Positions 1 through 8,339 of a stretch of 64,000 nt of DNA are shown piece by piece (the stretch's first letter is position 1; every line of letters starts with the position of its first letter). The notes beneath the pieces were generated by a model, which was given only the letters and a program-made list of their open reading frames with translations, made no database searches and was not told the DNA's origin. The stretch is from Microbacterium proteolyticum. GTDB lineage: Bacteria; Actinomycetota; Actinomycetes; Actinomycetales; Microbacteriaceae. Location: NCBI RefSeq assembly GCF_030818075.1, contig NZ_JAUSZZ010000001.1, forward strand, positions 682,001-746,000, written 5' to 3'. Position numbers and translations under genes: made by a program.

Positions 1-327
1 GTGCTCGCGCTGAACGTCTGGCTCGGTTCCGTCGGGCAGTTCCTCGGACTCGTTCTGATGGTGCTGCAGCTCGTCACCGCCGGCGGGACCTTCCCGTGGC
101 AGACGCTTCCCGCGCCGCTGGCGGCGCTTCATCATGTGCTGCCCATGGGGTACGTGGTGGATGCCATGCGGCAGGTCATGTACGGCGGCGACCTCTCGCG
201 CGTCGGGCCGGACCTGCTGGTGCTGGGCACGTGGATGGTCGGCGGCGTGCTGGTGGCGGCGATCGGCGTGACGCGGATGACGCATCACCGCACCCTGAAG
301 GACCTGCAGCCGAGCCTGATCGGCTGA
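1..327 (+). CDS. YhgE/Pip-type membrane protein, C-terminal fragment
   Basis: The frame is open from the first base, so this is the 3' end of a gene beginning outside the window; the GTG at base 1 is probably internal. The 108 visible residues hold two hydrophobic segments (about 8-28 and 73-93). The stretch with TFPWQTLP and VLPMGYVVDAMRQ matches the C-terminal ABC-2-like end of YhgE/Pip proteins, which are large membrane proteins with an extracellular coiled-coil region related to phage-infection and type VII export proteins. The substrate cannot be judged from this piece. Family call is fairly firm, function is not. Confidence 0.7.
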   Translation: MLALNVWLGSVGQFLGLVLMVLQLVTAGGTFPWQTLPAPLAALHHVLPMGYVVDAMRQVMYGGDLSRVGPDLLVLGTWMVGGVLVAAIGVTRMTHHRTLKDLQPSLIG

Positions 328-405
328 CGCGGGTCCCGGCGGCTCCGGCCCGTTCCGCGGTGTCCGGTGATGTCCGGCGGCTCCCGGAGTCTTATCCGCG
401 GCCCC

Positions 406-420
406 GAGCCTGTCGAAGGG
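406..420. repeat. GAGCCTGTCGAAGGG dispersed-repeat-like motif
   Basis: The 15-mer GAGCCTGTCGAAGGG lies between the YhgE-like gene end and the glycosyltransferase. The complement (CCCTTCGACAGGCTC) is a well-known short dispersed repeat core in many high-GC genomes. Only one copy is seen here, so repeat status rests on prior knowledge. Confidence 0.35.
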
Positions 421-475
421 ACCGGGCCGCACCCCGCGGCTGACCCGGCCGGAACCGCGCTCCCTCCCGCTCGGC

Positions 476-1858
476 TCAGGCCGCATCCCGCCGCCGCGCC
501 GGGCGGGCGACCACGTCGCCGAGAACACGCGCGAACTCCGAACCGACCCTCTCGGGACTCAGCCGCCGCGCTTCCTCGCGGGCACGTCCGGCCACCTCGC
601 TCCGCAGGGCGTCGTCGGTGAGGAGTTCCGTCAGGGCGGCCGCGACCCCCTCGACGTCGTCCGGCGGGATCAGGACTCCCCCCGTGCCCACGTACTCCCG
701 AGGGCCGTACCGCACGTCGAACGCGACGACGGGCAGGCCGCTCGTCAACGCCTCGCCGATGGCGAGGTTCTGCCCTTCGAAGGCGCTCGTGGAGAGGAAG
801 ACCGCGGAGGTGCGCATGGCATCCCGGACATGGTCGGAGAATCCGTGCAGATGAACGCTCTCGGTCAGACCGCGCTCCTCGACGAGGGTGTGCAGCACGT
901 CGCGCAGCGGACCGTCGCCGTAGATGTGGAGCTGCGCGTCGGGTACGTTCTCGAGCACCCGCGGCCATGCCGAGATCGCGGCGTCCACGCGCTTCTGAGC
1001 GACGAGCCGGTTCACCATGAGCACCTCTCGGGCTCCTCGCCTCGGACGACCGAGGTCGGGCTCGGCAGCCACCGTCGGCGTCGCCGGGATCGGCGTGGGC
1101 AGGGCGACGAAACCCTCGTGCCCGCCGAAGCGCGCGGCCACGTCGCTCATCTGCGAGGCCGTGGGCCAGACCACGGCGTCGAAGCGGTCGAGGAGGCCCA
1201 GCCATCGGCGCCACCCGTCGTCGCGCACGGCCGACCCGGGCTCGTACGGCGGCGCGAGATGCGAGTTGTGGACGGTGTGGACGATGCGCAGGTGCGGATC
1301 CGCCCAATCGGCGATCACTTCGCCGAGCTGCTTGGACTCGCAGATGAGGACGATGCATCGCTGGTCGTCGCCGGCGCGCGAACGCAGCTGCGCCACCACC
1401 CGGGTCAGCCACGCCCGCCATAGCTCGCTGAACCCTGCCACCGTTCGAGGGCCCTGCTCTCCCGGCACGACGACGGGCGCTGTCGTCAGATACCAACCGG
1501 GGTCGCCGCTGATCACGGGAAGCGAGACCACCTCGCGTCCCGCGGCATCTCGGATGACGCGATAGGCGGTCTCGGGGTCGGGCCGGCCGTCGCGCGCCTG
1601 CCCGTACAGCCACGACGAGTCGTCGCGGAGCTCCTGGAAGAGATTCCGCGTCTCGAACTCCGCCTGCGCATCGTCTCGCGACACCTCGGCGCGGTCGTCG
1701 GCGGCGGCGACGTCGAACGTCAACAGCAGGGGACGCGCCACTCCGATCGAACGGAGGAGGCGGAGACGGGCGGCGACCGCCACGGCGTAGCCGCCGTCAC
1801 GGTCGGGGGCCAGACGGCTGGTGAGCACGACGAAGTCGGCGTCGGGAGGCACAGACAT
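476..1858 (-). CDS. Glycosyltransferase family 4, TagE-like
   Basis: A 460-residue GT-B glycosyltransferase, probably acting on a cell-surface glycopolymer from the cytoplasm. The C-terminal half has the family signature: LMVNRLVAQKRVD, then LHIYGDGPLRD and SAFEGQNLAIGEALTSGLPV followed by VAFDVRYGPREYV, which is typical of poly(glycerol-phosphate) glucosyltransferases (TagE) and relatives. The ATG at 1858 is chosen over the one at 1879 because AGAGGACC precedes it at ribosome-binding distance and a TAGCGT -10 box lies 32-37 bases upstream. The gene stands alone; the exact acceptor is inferred only loosely. Confidence 0.8.
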   Translation of the reverse strand: MSVPPDADFVVLTSRLAPDRDGGYAVAVAARLRLLRSIGVARPLLLTFDVAAADDRAEVSRDDAQAEFETRNLFQELRDDSSWLYGQARDGRPDPETAYRVIRDAAGREVVSLPVISGDPGWYLTTAPVVVPGEQGPRTVAGFSELWRAWLTRVVAQLRSRAGDDQRCIVLICESKQLGEVIADWADPHLRIVHTVHNSHLAPPYEPGSAVRDDGWRRWLGLLDRFDAVVWPTASQMSDVAARFGGHEGFVALPTPIPATPTVAAEPDLGRPRRGAREVLMVNRLVAQKRVDAAISAWPRVLENVPDAQLHIYGDGPLRDVLHTLVEERGLTESVHLHGFSDHVRDAMRTSAVFLSTSAFEGQNLAIGEALTSGLPVVAFDVRYGPREYVGTGGVLIPPDDVEGVAAALTELLTDDALRSEVAGRAREEARRLSPERVGSEFARVLGDVVARPARRRDAA

Positions 1859-1889
1859 GGGGGGTCCTCTGGGGGGCACAGGTGACCGA

Positions 1890-1895
1890 ACGCTA
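1890..1895 (-). promoter_or_regulatory. -10 box (TAGCGT) for the glycosyltransferase gene
   Basis: On the minus strand TAGCGT precedes the gene by about 32 bases, leaving a leader of about 25 bases that contains AGAGGACC. No convincing -35 element was seen. Confidence 0.4.
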
Positions 1896-1927
1896 GGCGT
1901 GTCTCGGCGCAGTGCCCAGGGCGTTGC

Positions 1928-2035
1928 TCACGGGCGGAATTCGTGCTGGGGGCGCCCCGGCTCGGCGGCGTTCGAGGGCGAGGGGGAGTCGTCGGGTCCG
2001 GTGAGGGAGAAGACGATGCCGTCACCGCGGGTCAT
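1928..2035 (-). CDS. Possible 35-residue small protein
   Basis: In the 413-base gap between the glycosyltransferase start and the kinase gene end, an ATG at 2035 opens a 35-codon frame (begins MTRGDGIVFSLTG, ends QHEFRP) with strongly GC-rich third positions. GGGGAGAG lies about 8-15 bases upstream of the ATG. No family is recognised and there is no membrane segment. The same frame is open further upstream, so this could be the end of a decayed gene or chance. The rest of the gap holds only the glycosyltransferase promoter. Confidence 0.3.
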   Translation of the reverse strand: MTRGDGIVFSLTGPDDSPSPSNAAEPGRPQHEFRP

Positions 2036-2271
2036 GTCGCGGGTGCTCTCCCCGCGCGAGACGTGGGCGAGCGCGACATGCGGTGGTCGCCCTCGCGGGA
2101 CGGCGGAAAGCGGAGAACGGGACCGGGGGCACGGCCACGATGGTGGCGGCGCCACCCAAACGGGTCCCTCACCGAACCTTGGGCGTTCCTAAGAGCAGGA
2201 TCCGCCGGGACCGGAGACAAGCGGCACCCGAGGGGCCCGACCAGCCCGCGCCGAGGCCGCAGCCTTCGGCT

Positions 2272-3712
2272 TCACGCCGGCAGTCGCACCTCGAACACCG
2301 TCCGCCCCGGCTCGCTCTCGACCGTGATCGTGCCGCCGTGCGCCTCGGTGATCGCCTGCGCGATCGAGAGTCCGAGCCCGGTGCTCCCGGCATCCCGGTT
2401 GCGCGCGTCGTCGGCGCGGGCGAAGCGGTCGAAGAGCCGATCGGCCACACCCGGATCGATGCCGAGGCCCGTGTCGACCACGCGCAGCACCGCCTCGGTC
2501 CCCTCGCGCGCGAGCGACAGCGTCACCGTCGTCCCTGCCGGGGTGTGCGTCTGGGCGTTTCGCAGCAGGTTCGCCACGACCTGCCGCAGCCGGTTTTCGT
2601 CGCCGGTCACCGAGATGAGGTCGTCGGTGACGTCGAGGCGCCACTCGTGCGTCGCATCCGCCGCCTGCGCGTCGCTCACGGCATCCACCGCGAGAAGAGT
2701 CAGCTCGACCTCGTCGCGGCGCAGCGGCTGGCCGGCATCCAACCGTGCCAGCAGCAGCAGGTCGTCGACGAGGGATGCCATCCGCTGCGCCTCCGATTCG
2801 ATCCGGTCGAACGAGCGGGCCTGGGTCGGCGTCATCGGCGCATCTTCGCCGAGGGAGAGCTGCGCGTAGCCGCGGATGCTCGCCAGCGGCGTCCGGAGCT
2901 CGTGACTGGCATCCGCGATGAACCGCCGCAGTTGCTCCTCGCTCTGGTGCCGCGCGGCGAGGGAGGACTGCACGTGTCCGAGCAGGTCGTTTCAGCGACG
3001 AGCCCACCCGGCCCACCTCGGTCGCCGCGTCGGTGTCGGCGGGTTCGACCCGGTCGGGGATGTCGACGCTGCCCGCGCTCAGCGAGAGGGTCGCCACGCG
3101 CTGGGCGACCCCCGCCACCCGGTCGAGCGGGCGCAGGCTGCGTCGGACGAAGAGCGACAGGCCCAGCACCGCGATCAGCAACGTCACGGCCGACACGGCG
3201 ACGAGAATGACCGTCAACGCCGAGGTGGTGGCGGTGACGTCGGACTGCGAGCTGCCGACGACGACGGTGGTCCCGTCGTCGATGGCCGCAGCCACGCGGA
3301 AGGCGCCGAGATCGCCGCCGAGATCGACCGTGGTGGGCGTACGGTCGGTGGGTACCGCGCGGAGAGTCGCGATCTGCTCGTCGCTGAGCGCGACCGGGGT
3401 TCCGTCGGCCCGCGTATAGCCCGCGCGTTCGACGGCGCCGTCGCCGCCGATCACCGCTTGCAGGGTTCCGATGCGTTGCGCCGGCCGGTCGTCATCCAGC
3501 CCCGCCGGGCGCGAGCCCCCGCCGGGTGGCGAGAACCCGTCGCGATCGACCGCGAACGACAGTCCCTCGCTCACCTGCTGGTCGAGACGGTCGAGGGTGA
3601 AGGAGCGCAGCGCCACGATCGTCGCCAGACTCATCGCGACGAAGGCCAGGGCGACCAGCACACTCGTGCCGACGACCAGGGTGCGCCGCAGCGTCCAGCG
3701 GGCCCGCGTCAT
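2272..3712 (-). pseudogene. Sensor histidine kinase, frameshifted after HAMP
   Basis: Would be a 479-residue HAMP histidine kinase, membrane partner of the response regulator upstream (ATGA overlap at 3709-3712). The first part has TM1 (LVVGTSVLVALAFVAMSLAT), an extracytoplasmic sensor region, TM2 and the start of HAMP. The second part, in another frame, has the H box IADASHELRTPL, N box NLLRNAQTH, G boxes DTGLGIDPG and GSTGLGLSIAQ. The frames join only if one base is removed from the TTT run at 2990-2992 (plus strand), giving the expected sequence VGSSLNDLLGHVQSSL. As read, translation leaves the kinase before the phosphoacceptor His. This is either a real inactivating mutation or a homopolymer sequencing error; everything else in the gene looks intact. 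Confidence 0.85.
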
Positions 3713-4443
3713 GACGCCTTGATCGTGTAGCCGACCCCGCGCACCGTGTGGATCAGGGGCTCGCCGAGCGTGTCGATCTTCTTGCGGAGATACGAGATGT
3801 AGATCTCGACGACGCTGCCGTTGCCGCCGAAGTCGTAGCTCCACACCTGATCGAGGATCTGCGCCTTGCTCAGGACGCGGCGGGGGTTCTGCATCAGATA
3901 GCGCAGGAGCTCGAACTCCTTGGCGGTCAGTTTGATCGGGATGCCACCGCGCTCGACCTCGTACGATTCCTCGTCCAGCGACAGGTCGCCGACGCGCAGT
4001 CGCGGATCGGCGTCGGCGACCGCTGCGACGTGTCGGCGGGCCATGCCGCGCAACCGCACGATGACCTCCTCGAGATTGAACGGCTTGGTGACGTAGTCGT
4101 CGGCCCCCGCGGAGATGCCGGCGATGCGATCTTCGACGGCATCCTTCGCGGTCAGGAACAGGACCGGCGCGTCGTTACCGGCCGCCCGCACCCGAGCCAG
4201 CAGCTCCATGCCGTCGAGCCCCGGCATCATGATGTCGAGCACGAGCAGGTCGGGGGCGAATTCGCGGATGACGTTCAGCGCCTCCTGACCGTTCGCGGCG
4301 GTGCGCGCCTCCCAGCCCTCGTTCTGCAGCGCCATGCGGAGCAGGTCGCTGAGGTTCGCCTCGTCGTCGACGACGAGCACGCGGATCGGTGAGCCGTCGG
4401 GGCGGGCGAGTGGGGCGGGGCGGGAGGTCACGAGAGCCAGCAT
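3709..4443 (-). CDS. OmpR/PhoB-family response regulator
   Basis: A 244-residue cytoplasmic transcription factor. The receiver domain (about 20-135) has the acidic pair in VLVVDDE, the phosphoacceptor Asp in LVLDIMMPG, Thr in LFLTAKD and Lys in YVTKPF. The winged-helix DNA-binding domain (about 150-242) ends IHTVRGVGYTIKAS, as usual for the subfamily. It is the first gene of a pair with the histidine kinase and is divergent from an ABC exporter. Two GTGAGGG direct repeats 11 bp apart lie in the 122-base gap, so control of the exporter and itself is likely. GGGGAG supplies a ribosome-binding site before the ATG. Confidence 0.93.
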   Translation of the reverse strand: MLALVTSRPAPLARPDGSPIRVLVVDDEANLSDLLRMALQNEGWEARTAANGQEALNVIREFAPDLLVLDIMMPGLDGMELLARVRAAGNDAPVLFLTAKDAVEDRIAGISAGADDYVTKPFNLEEVIVRLRGMARRHVAAVADADPRLRVGDLSLDEESYEVERGGIPIKLTAKEFELLRYLMQNPRRVLSKAQILDQVWSYDFGGNGSVVEIYISYLRKKIDTLGEPLIHTVRGVGYTIKAS

Positions 4444-4493
4444 GCACGCTCCCCGCCGCCCGTGTCACGCGACATACGTGCTTCATAGGAACC

Positions 4494-4511
4494 GTGAGGG
4501 AGCGGTGAGGG
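4494..4511 (+). promoter_or_regulatory. Tandem GTGAGGG repeats, candidate response-regulator site
   Basis: GTGAGGG occurs at 4494-4500 and 4505-4511, an 11-bp period, in the gap between the response regulator and the ABC permease. OmpR/PhoB-type regulators bind as head-to-tail dimers on repeats with this spacing. AGGAAC and GTTCCT flank the pair as an outer inverted repeat. Confidence 0.5.
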
Positions 4512-4565
4512 TGCCGTTCCTACCGTCTCCTGAGACGGCCGCACCCCGCGTCCGGAAGGAGAAGT

Positions 4566-6029
4566 ATGTACGGCACCTACCTGCGGCGCGAGCTCGCCGG
4601 CCGCACGAAACAGACCGTGATCGTCGCGGTCGGCCTCGCGATCGCCATCGCCCTCGTCATCGTCGTCAACGCCCTCTCGGCGGGCGTGCGCGACGCGCAG
4701 TCGCAGGCGCTGTCGTCGGTCTACGGCGTCGGCACCGACCTCACCGTGACCGGCGCGCAAACCGAGCCCGGTCAGGGCGGCGGGCCGCGCTTCGATTTCG
4801 GCGCCGACGAGGGTGAGACCAGCGACGGCACGACGGCTCTCAGCCAGTCTCGGCTGATGACCGACATGCGACGCGGCACGCTCGACGCCTCGACGGTGCC
4901 GACGGTGGCCGGCCTCGACGGCGTCTCGGCCGCCACGGGCGCACTGTCGCTGACCAACACGACGTTCTCGGGCCAGCTGCCCGACCGTAGCGCCCAGACC
5001 GAAACCGCACAGGGCGAAGGGATGCCGCAGCAGCCGCCCACCGGCGGTGGCCCCGGCGGCGAGGGCGGCAGTGCGTTCGGCATCGACTCGTTCAGCGTGC
5101 TCGGCGTCGACCCCGCGGCGTCCGTCGGCCCGCTCTCCTCGGTCACCGTCAGCGAGGGCCGCGCACTCGACGCCTCCGACGCCGGCGCGAACGTGGCCGT
5201 GGTCGACGCCACCTACGCGGCGAGCGCGGGTCTGTCCGTCGGCGGCACGGTCGATGTGGCCGGCACGGCGATCCAGATCGTCGGCATCGTGGCATCCGCC
5301 TCCGCCGAGGCCGACACGGCCGCCAACGTCTACCTTCCTCTCGACGTCGCCCAGACGCTCGCCGGTGTCGGCGATGTCGTCTCGACCGTGTACGTGCAGG
5401 CGACATCGGCGGATGCCATCGACGCGGTGCAGAGCGAGGTCACCGCCGCGCTGCCCGACGCCACGGTCAGCTCGCAGTCGGAGCTCGCCGCGAGCGTCTC
5501 GGGGTCGCTGTCGAGCGCGTCGGCGATGATCTCCAACCTGGGCACCTGGCTGTCGGTCGTGGTGCTTCTGGTCGCCCTCGCCCTCGCCGTGCTGTTCACG
5601 ATCTCGGGCGTCGCCCGCCGCACGCGCGAGTTCGGCACCCTCAAGGCCATCGGATGGTCGAACGGCCGCATCGTGCGCCAGGTCGCGGGCGAATCGCTCG
5701 CGCAGGGCCTCATCGGCGGGATCGCCGGACTCCTCCTCGGGCTCGGCGGCATCCTGCTGGTCAACGTCATCTCGCCGACCATCTCGGTGACGTCGGCGAC
5801 CCCGGCCGGCGGCCCCGGCGGGCAGGGCGGTCCCGGCATGGGCGGTCCCGGCGGCTTCGGCCAGGCCGCCGCGCAGGCGACCGACATCGTGCTCAGTGCA
5901 CCGGTGACCCCCGTGGTCGTCGTGGCGGCCGTGGGCATCGCCGTGCTCGGCGGTGTGCTCGCCGGTGCCTTCGGCGGGTGGCGCGCCGCGCGTCTCAGCC
6001 CCGCCGCCGCCCTCCGCTCGGTCGCGTGA
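4566..6029 (+). CDS. MacB/FtsX-type ABC transporter permease
   Basis: A 487-residue permease of the type VII ABC (MacB/LolE) class, probable partner of the ATPase that follows 32 bases later. TM1 lies near residues 19-40, then a large extracytoplasmic domain to about 315, then three helices near 322-350, 374-402 and 452-476. The segment TREFGTLKAIGWSNGRIVRQ is the usual FtsX coupling loop. Two Gly/Pro-rich stretches (around 155-168 and 415-430) look like flexible linkers. GGAAGGAG gives a strong ribosome-binding site. Such systems next to two-component genes usually export or sense antimicrobial peptides or lipids; the substrate here is unknown. Confidence 0.9.
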   Translation: MYGTYLRRELAGRTKQTVIVAVGLAIAIALVIVVNALSAGVRDAQSQALSSVYGVGTDLTVTGAQTEPGQGGGPRFDFGADEGETSDGTTALSQSRLMTDMRRGTLDASTVPTVAGLDGVSAATGALSLTNTTFSGQLPDRSAQTETAQGEGMPQQPPTGGGPGGEGGSAFGIDSFSVLGVDPAASVGPLSSVTVSEGRALDASDAGANVAVVDATYAASAGLSVGGTVDVAGTAIQIVGIVASASAEADTAANVYLPLDVAQTLAGVGDVVSTVYVQATSADAIDAVQSEVTAALPDATVSSQSELAASVSGSLSSASAMISNLGTWLSVVVLLVALALAVLFTISGVARRTREFGTLKAIGWSNGRIVRQVAGESLAQGLIGGIAGLLLGLGGILLVNVISPTISVTSATPAGGPGGQGGPGMGGPGGFGQAAAQATDIVLSAPVTPVVVVAAVGIAVLGGVLAGAFGGWRAARLSPAAALRSVA

Positions 6030-6061
6030 GCGGCATCCCCCGTCCTTCGAAGGAGAACACC

Positions 6062-6760
6062 ATGACCCTCATCGCCACCACCACCGCCTTCAGCCTCCGC
6101 GGCGTGACCCGCACCTACCGCCAACGGGACCGCACCGTGCAGGCCCTCGCCGGGGTCGACCTCGACATCGCCGCGGGCGACTTCGTCACCATCCAGGGAC
6201 CCACCGGCGGCGGCAAGTCCACGCTGCTGCAGATGCTCGGCGCCCTCGATCGCCCGTCGACCGGCTCGGTGATGCTCGGCGACGTCGACATCGCGCAGGC
6301 CTCCCCCGCACAACTCGGGCGGCTGCGCGCCGAGGAGATCGGTTTCGTCTTCCAGGGCTTCAACCTCATCCCCACCCTCACCGCCGCCGAGAACGTCGAC
6401 ATGGGCCTCGAGCCGCTCGGACTCGACCGCGACGAGAGGCGGCGGCGCGTGACGGAGGCCCTCGCCCGCGTCGGCCTGGCCGACCGCGCCGACCATCGCC
6501 CCGGCGAGATGTCGGGTGGCCAGCAGCAGCGCGTCGCGATCGCCCGCGCGGTCGCGAAGCAGCCGCGGGTGCTGCTGGCCGATGAGCCGACCGGCAACCT
6601 CGACGAGCGCATGCGCGACGAGATCCTCGATGTGCTCACGGAGCTCAATGCCGAGGGCCTGACCCTCGTCGTCGTGACGCACGACTCCGCCGTGGCCCGC
6701 CGCGCCCGCCGACGCCTCCGCCTGGCGAAGGGCGTGGTCACCGACATCACGCGCGACTGA
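6062..6760 (+). CDS. ABC transporter ATP-binding protein (MacB/LolD type)
   Basis: A 232-residue ATPase that energises the preceding permease. Walker A is GPTGGGKST with Gly where Ser is more usual, the Q-loop is [13 protein letters not shown], the signature motif is [14 protein letters not shown], Walker B is [12 protein letters not shown] and the H-loop is VVTHD. The ATG at 6062 follows GAAGGAGA; longer in-frame starts lie inside the permease gene. Length and motifs match LolD/MacB-type ATPases. Specificity comes from the permease. Confidence 0.93.
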   Translation: MTLIATTTAFSLRGVTRTYRQRDRTVQALAGVDLDIAAGDFVTIQGPTGGGKSTLLQMLGALDRPSTGSVMLGDVDIAQASPAQLGRLRAEEIGFVFQGFNLIPTLTAAENVDMGLEPLGLDRDERRRRVTEALARVGLADRADHRPGEMSGGQQQRVAIARAVAKQPRVLLADEPTGNLDERMRDEILDVLTELNAEGLTLVVVTHDSAVARRARRRLRLAKGVVTDITRD

Positions 6761-6775
6761 CCCGTCTGCGCCTTC

Positions 6776-6980
6776 GTGACGAGCGGAGGACCAGGGACCC
6801 GGGGAGGACGATGCCCGGCTCGCGGTCCTCCGCTCGTCCCCCGCCCTCCGCTCCTCACGCACCCCGCTCGGCCCCGCGGGCGCCGCCCGTGACCAGCGGA
6901 GGACCAGGGACCAACGGAGGACGAAACTCCCGGCATCCGTCCTCCCCTCCTCCCCCACCCTCCGCTCATCACGCACGGCC
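6776..6980. repeat. Two diverged tandem repeats of about 110 bp with internal hairpins
   Basis: The 388-base gap between the ABC ATPase and the SRPBCC gene contains no gene but has two related copies, one from about 6776 and one from about 6889. Both share GAGGACCAGGGACC near the start, CCGGC followed by GTCCTCC in the middle, and CCCTCCGCTC then TCACGCAC or similar at the end. GGAGGAC and GTCCTCC within each copy can pair. The remainder (about 6981-7148) has a TACATT -10-like box and GAAGGG before the next gene. Function unknown. Confidence 0.6.
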
Positions 6981-7148
6981 CGAACCGGCGCGAGCCGCAC
7001 CCCCCGAACCGGCGCGAGCCCCCACCCGCGGATGCCCCGAACACCGCACGCGTCTGCAGCGACCAGATCATTCGCCCGACGCGTCAAGTCCCACCGGCCC
7101 TCCGGCATCCGTCCCCTACATTCGAGGCACGCCTCATGAAGGGATGCC

Positions 7149-7691
7149 ATGGCCGCCCGCAACACGCGCTTGATGCACTGCACCCCCGACGACCTCTTCG
7201 CCGTGCTGTCCGACGGATGGCTCTACCCCGTGTGGGTCGTGGGCGCGGCGCGCATGCGCGACGTCGACCCCGAGTGGCCCCGGGAGGGCGCCCGCATCCA
7301 CCACTCCCTCGGCGTCTGGCCCGTGATGATCCACGACGAGACCGAGCTGGTGGAGTGGGACCCGCCGCGCCGCCTGCGGCTGCGGCCGGAGGCCGGCATC
7401 CTGGGCCGTGGAGTCATCCGCATCGACGTGCGCGAGCATGGCGACGGGATCGCGGTGACGATCCTCGAAGAACCCGTCTCCGGCGCGGCGTCGGTGCTGC
7501 CCTCCCTGCTGTGGAAACCGCTGCTGACATTGCGCAACCACGAGTGCCTCAACCGCCTGGCCTTCCTCGCGGAGGGCCGCCGTCAGGAGCGCAAGGCGCG
7601 CGAGCTCGACCATCGCACCCGCACGCCCGAGCCCGCCGACGGCAGCCCGTCGCCCGAGGCGCTGCGCGACGTGCGCGAGGCCGGCGTCTGA
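7149..7691 (+). CDS. SRPBCC-fold (START/polyketide cyclase-like) protein
   Basis: A 180-residue soluble protein with the SRPBCC pattern: an N-terminal strand (NTRLMHCTPDDLFAVLSDG), a Trp-rich helix region (WLYPVWVVGAARM), curved strands around ELVEWDPPRRLRLR and a final helix (LLWKPLLTLRNHECLNRLAF). These proteins bind hydrophobic small molecules; no catalytic residues can be assigned. The start follows GAAGGG. The C-terminal 30 residues are charged and likely disordered. It ends one base before the end of the convergent Mrp operon, with no terminator visible between them. Confidence 0.75.
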   Translation: MAARNTRLMHCTPDDLFAVLSDGWLYPVWVVGAARMRDVDPEWPREGARIHHSLGVWPVMIHDETELVEWDPPRRLRLRPEAGILGRGVIRIDVREHGDGIAVTILEEPVSGAASVLPSLLWKPLLTLRNHECLNRLAFLAEGRRQERKARELDHRTRTPEPADGSPSPEALRDVREAGV

Positions 7692-7692
7692 C

Positions 7693-8073
7693 TCAGCTCT
7701 CGGGCCGGGTCTCGGCTCCGGTCGCTCCGGGCTGCTCGGTGCTGTGGTGCAGCTCGTCGACGAACAGGTTGGCCTCGTCGGTCGTGCGGTTGCGGTAGGC
7801 CGCGCGGCCCACCATGTGCGCGGCGAGCGGAGCCGTCGCGAACTGGATGAGCACGATCGGGATGCCGAACGCCAGTGCCTCCCACGAGCGCAGCGTCAGT
7901 TCGACGGCGATCACGATGAGCAGCACGCCGAGCACCTGGGGCTTCGTCGCGGCGTGAAGGCGCGTGGGCACGTCGCGCCAGCGCAGCAGACCGATGGTCG
8001 CGGTCAGGCAGAGCACCGCGCCGATCAGCACGAGCACGAGCGCGATGGTGTCGAGAACGGCCTCGATGCTCAT
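7693..8073 (-). CDS. mnhG: Na+/H+ antiporter subunit MrpG/MnhG
   Basis: A 126-residue membrane subunit of the Mrp cation/proton antiporter, last in the operon. Three hydrophobic helices (about 8-30, 43-62, 65-88) and the conserved stretch RWRDVPTRLHAATKPQVLG identify the PhaG/MnhG family. The ATG at 8073 overlaps the mnhF stop as ATGA; longer starts lie inside mnhF. The 35-residue hydrophilic tail is longer than in the shortest homologues. Confidence 0.92.
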   Translation of the reverse strand: MSIEAVLDTIALVLVLIGAVLCLTATIGLLRWRDVPTRLHAATKPQVLGVLLIVIAVELTLRSWEALAFGIPIVLIQFATAPLAAHMVGRAAYRNRTTDEANLFVDELHHSTEQPGATGAETRPES

Positions 8074-8339
8074 CTCGGGTTCTCCTTCCGCGCGACGAAG
8101 CGGGCGACCGCGATCGAGCCGAACACGCCGATGGCTGCGATCACCAGCATCGCCGGGAGGGAGCGCGTGTGGTGGTTGATCACCATGTCGGCGCCGAGGA
8201 TGCAGACCACCTCGGTCAGCAGCACGTCGGCGGCGACGGCGCGGTCGAGGATCGAGGGTCCGATGACGAGGCGGATCAGCGCGAGCACGGCCGCGACGGC
8301 GAAGACGACGAGGATGACGGCGACGAGCACGGTGGTCAT
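8070..8339 (-). CDS. mnhF: Na+/H+ antiporter subunit MrpF/MnhF
   Basis: An 89-residue subunit with three helices and the family core VIGPSILDRAVAADVL, followed by HTRSLPAMLVIAAIG. The start at 8339 overlaps the mnhE stop. Length matches the family (about 85-95 residues). It acts only as part of the full Mrp complex in the cytoplasmic membrane. Confidence 0.92.
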   Translation of the reverse strand: MTTVLVAVILVVFAVAAVLALIRLVIGPSILDRAVAADVLLTEVVCILGADMVINHHTRSLPAMLVIAAIGVFGSIAVARFVARKENPR

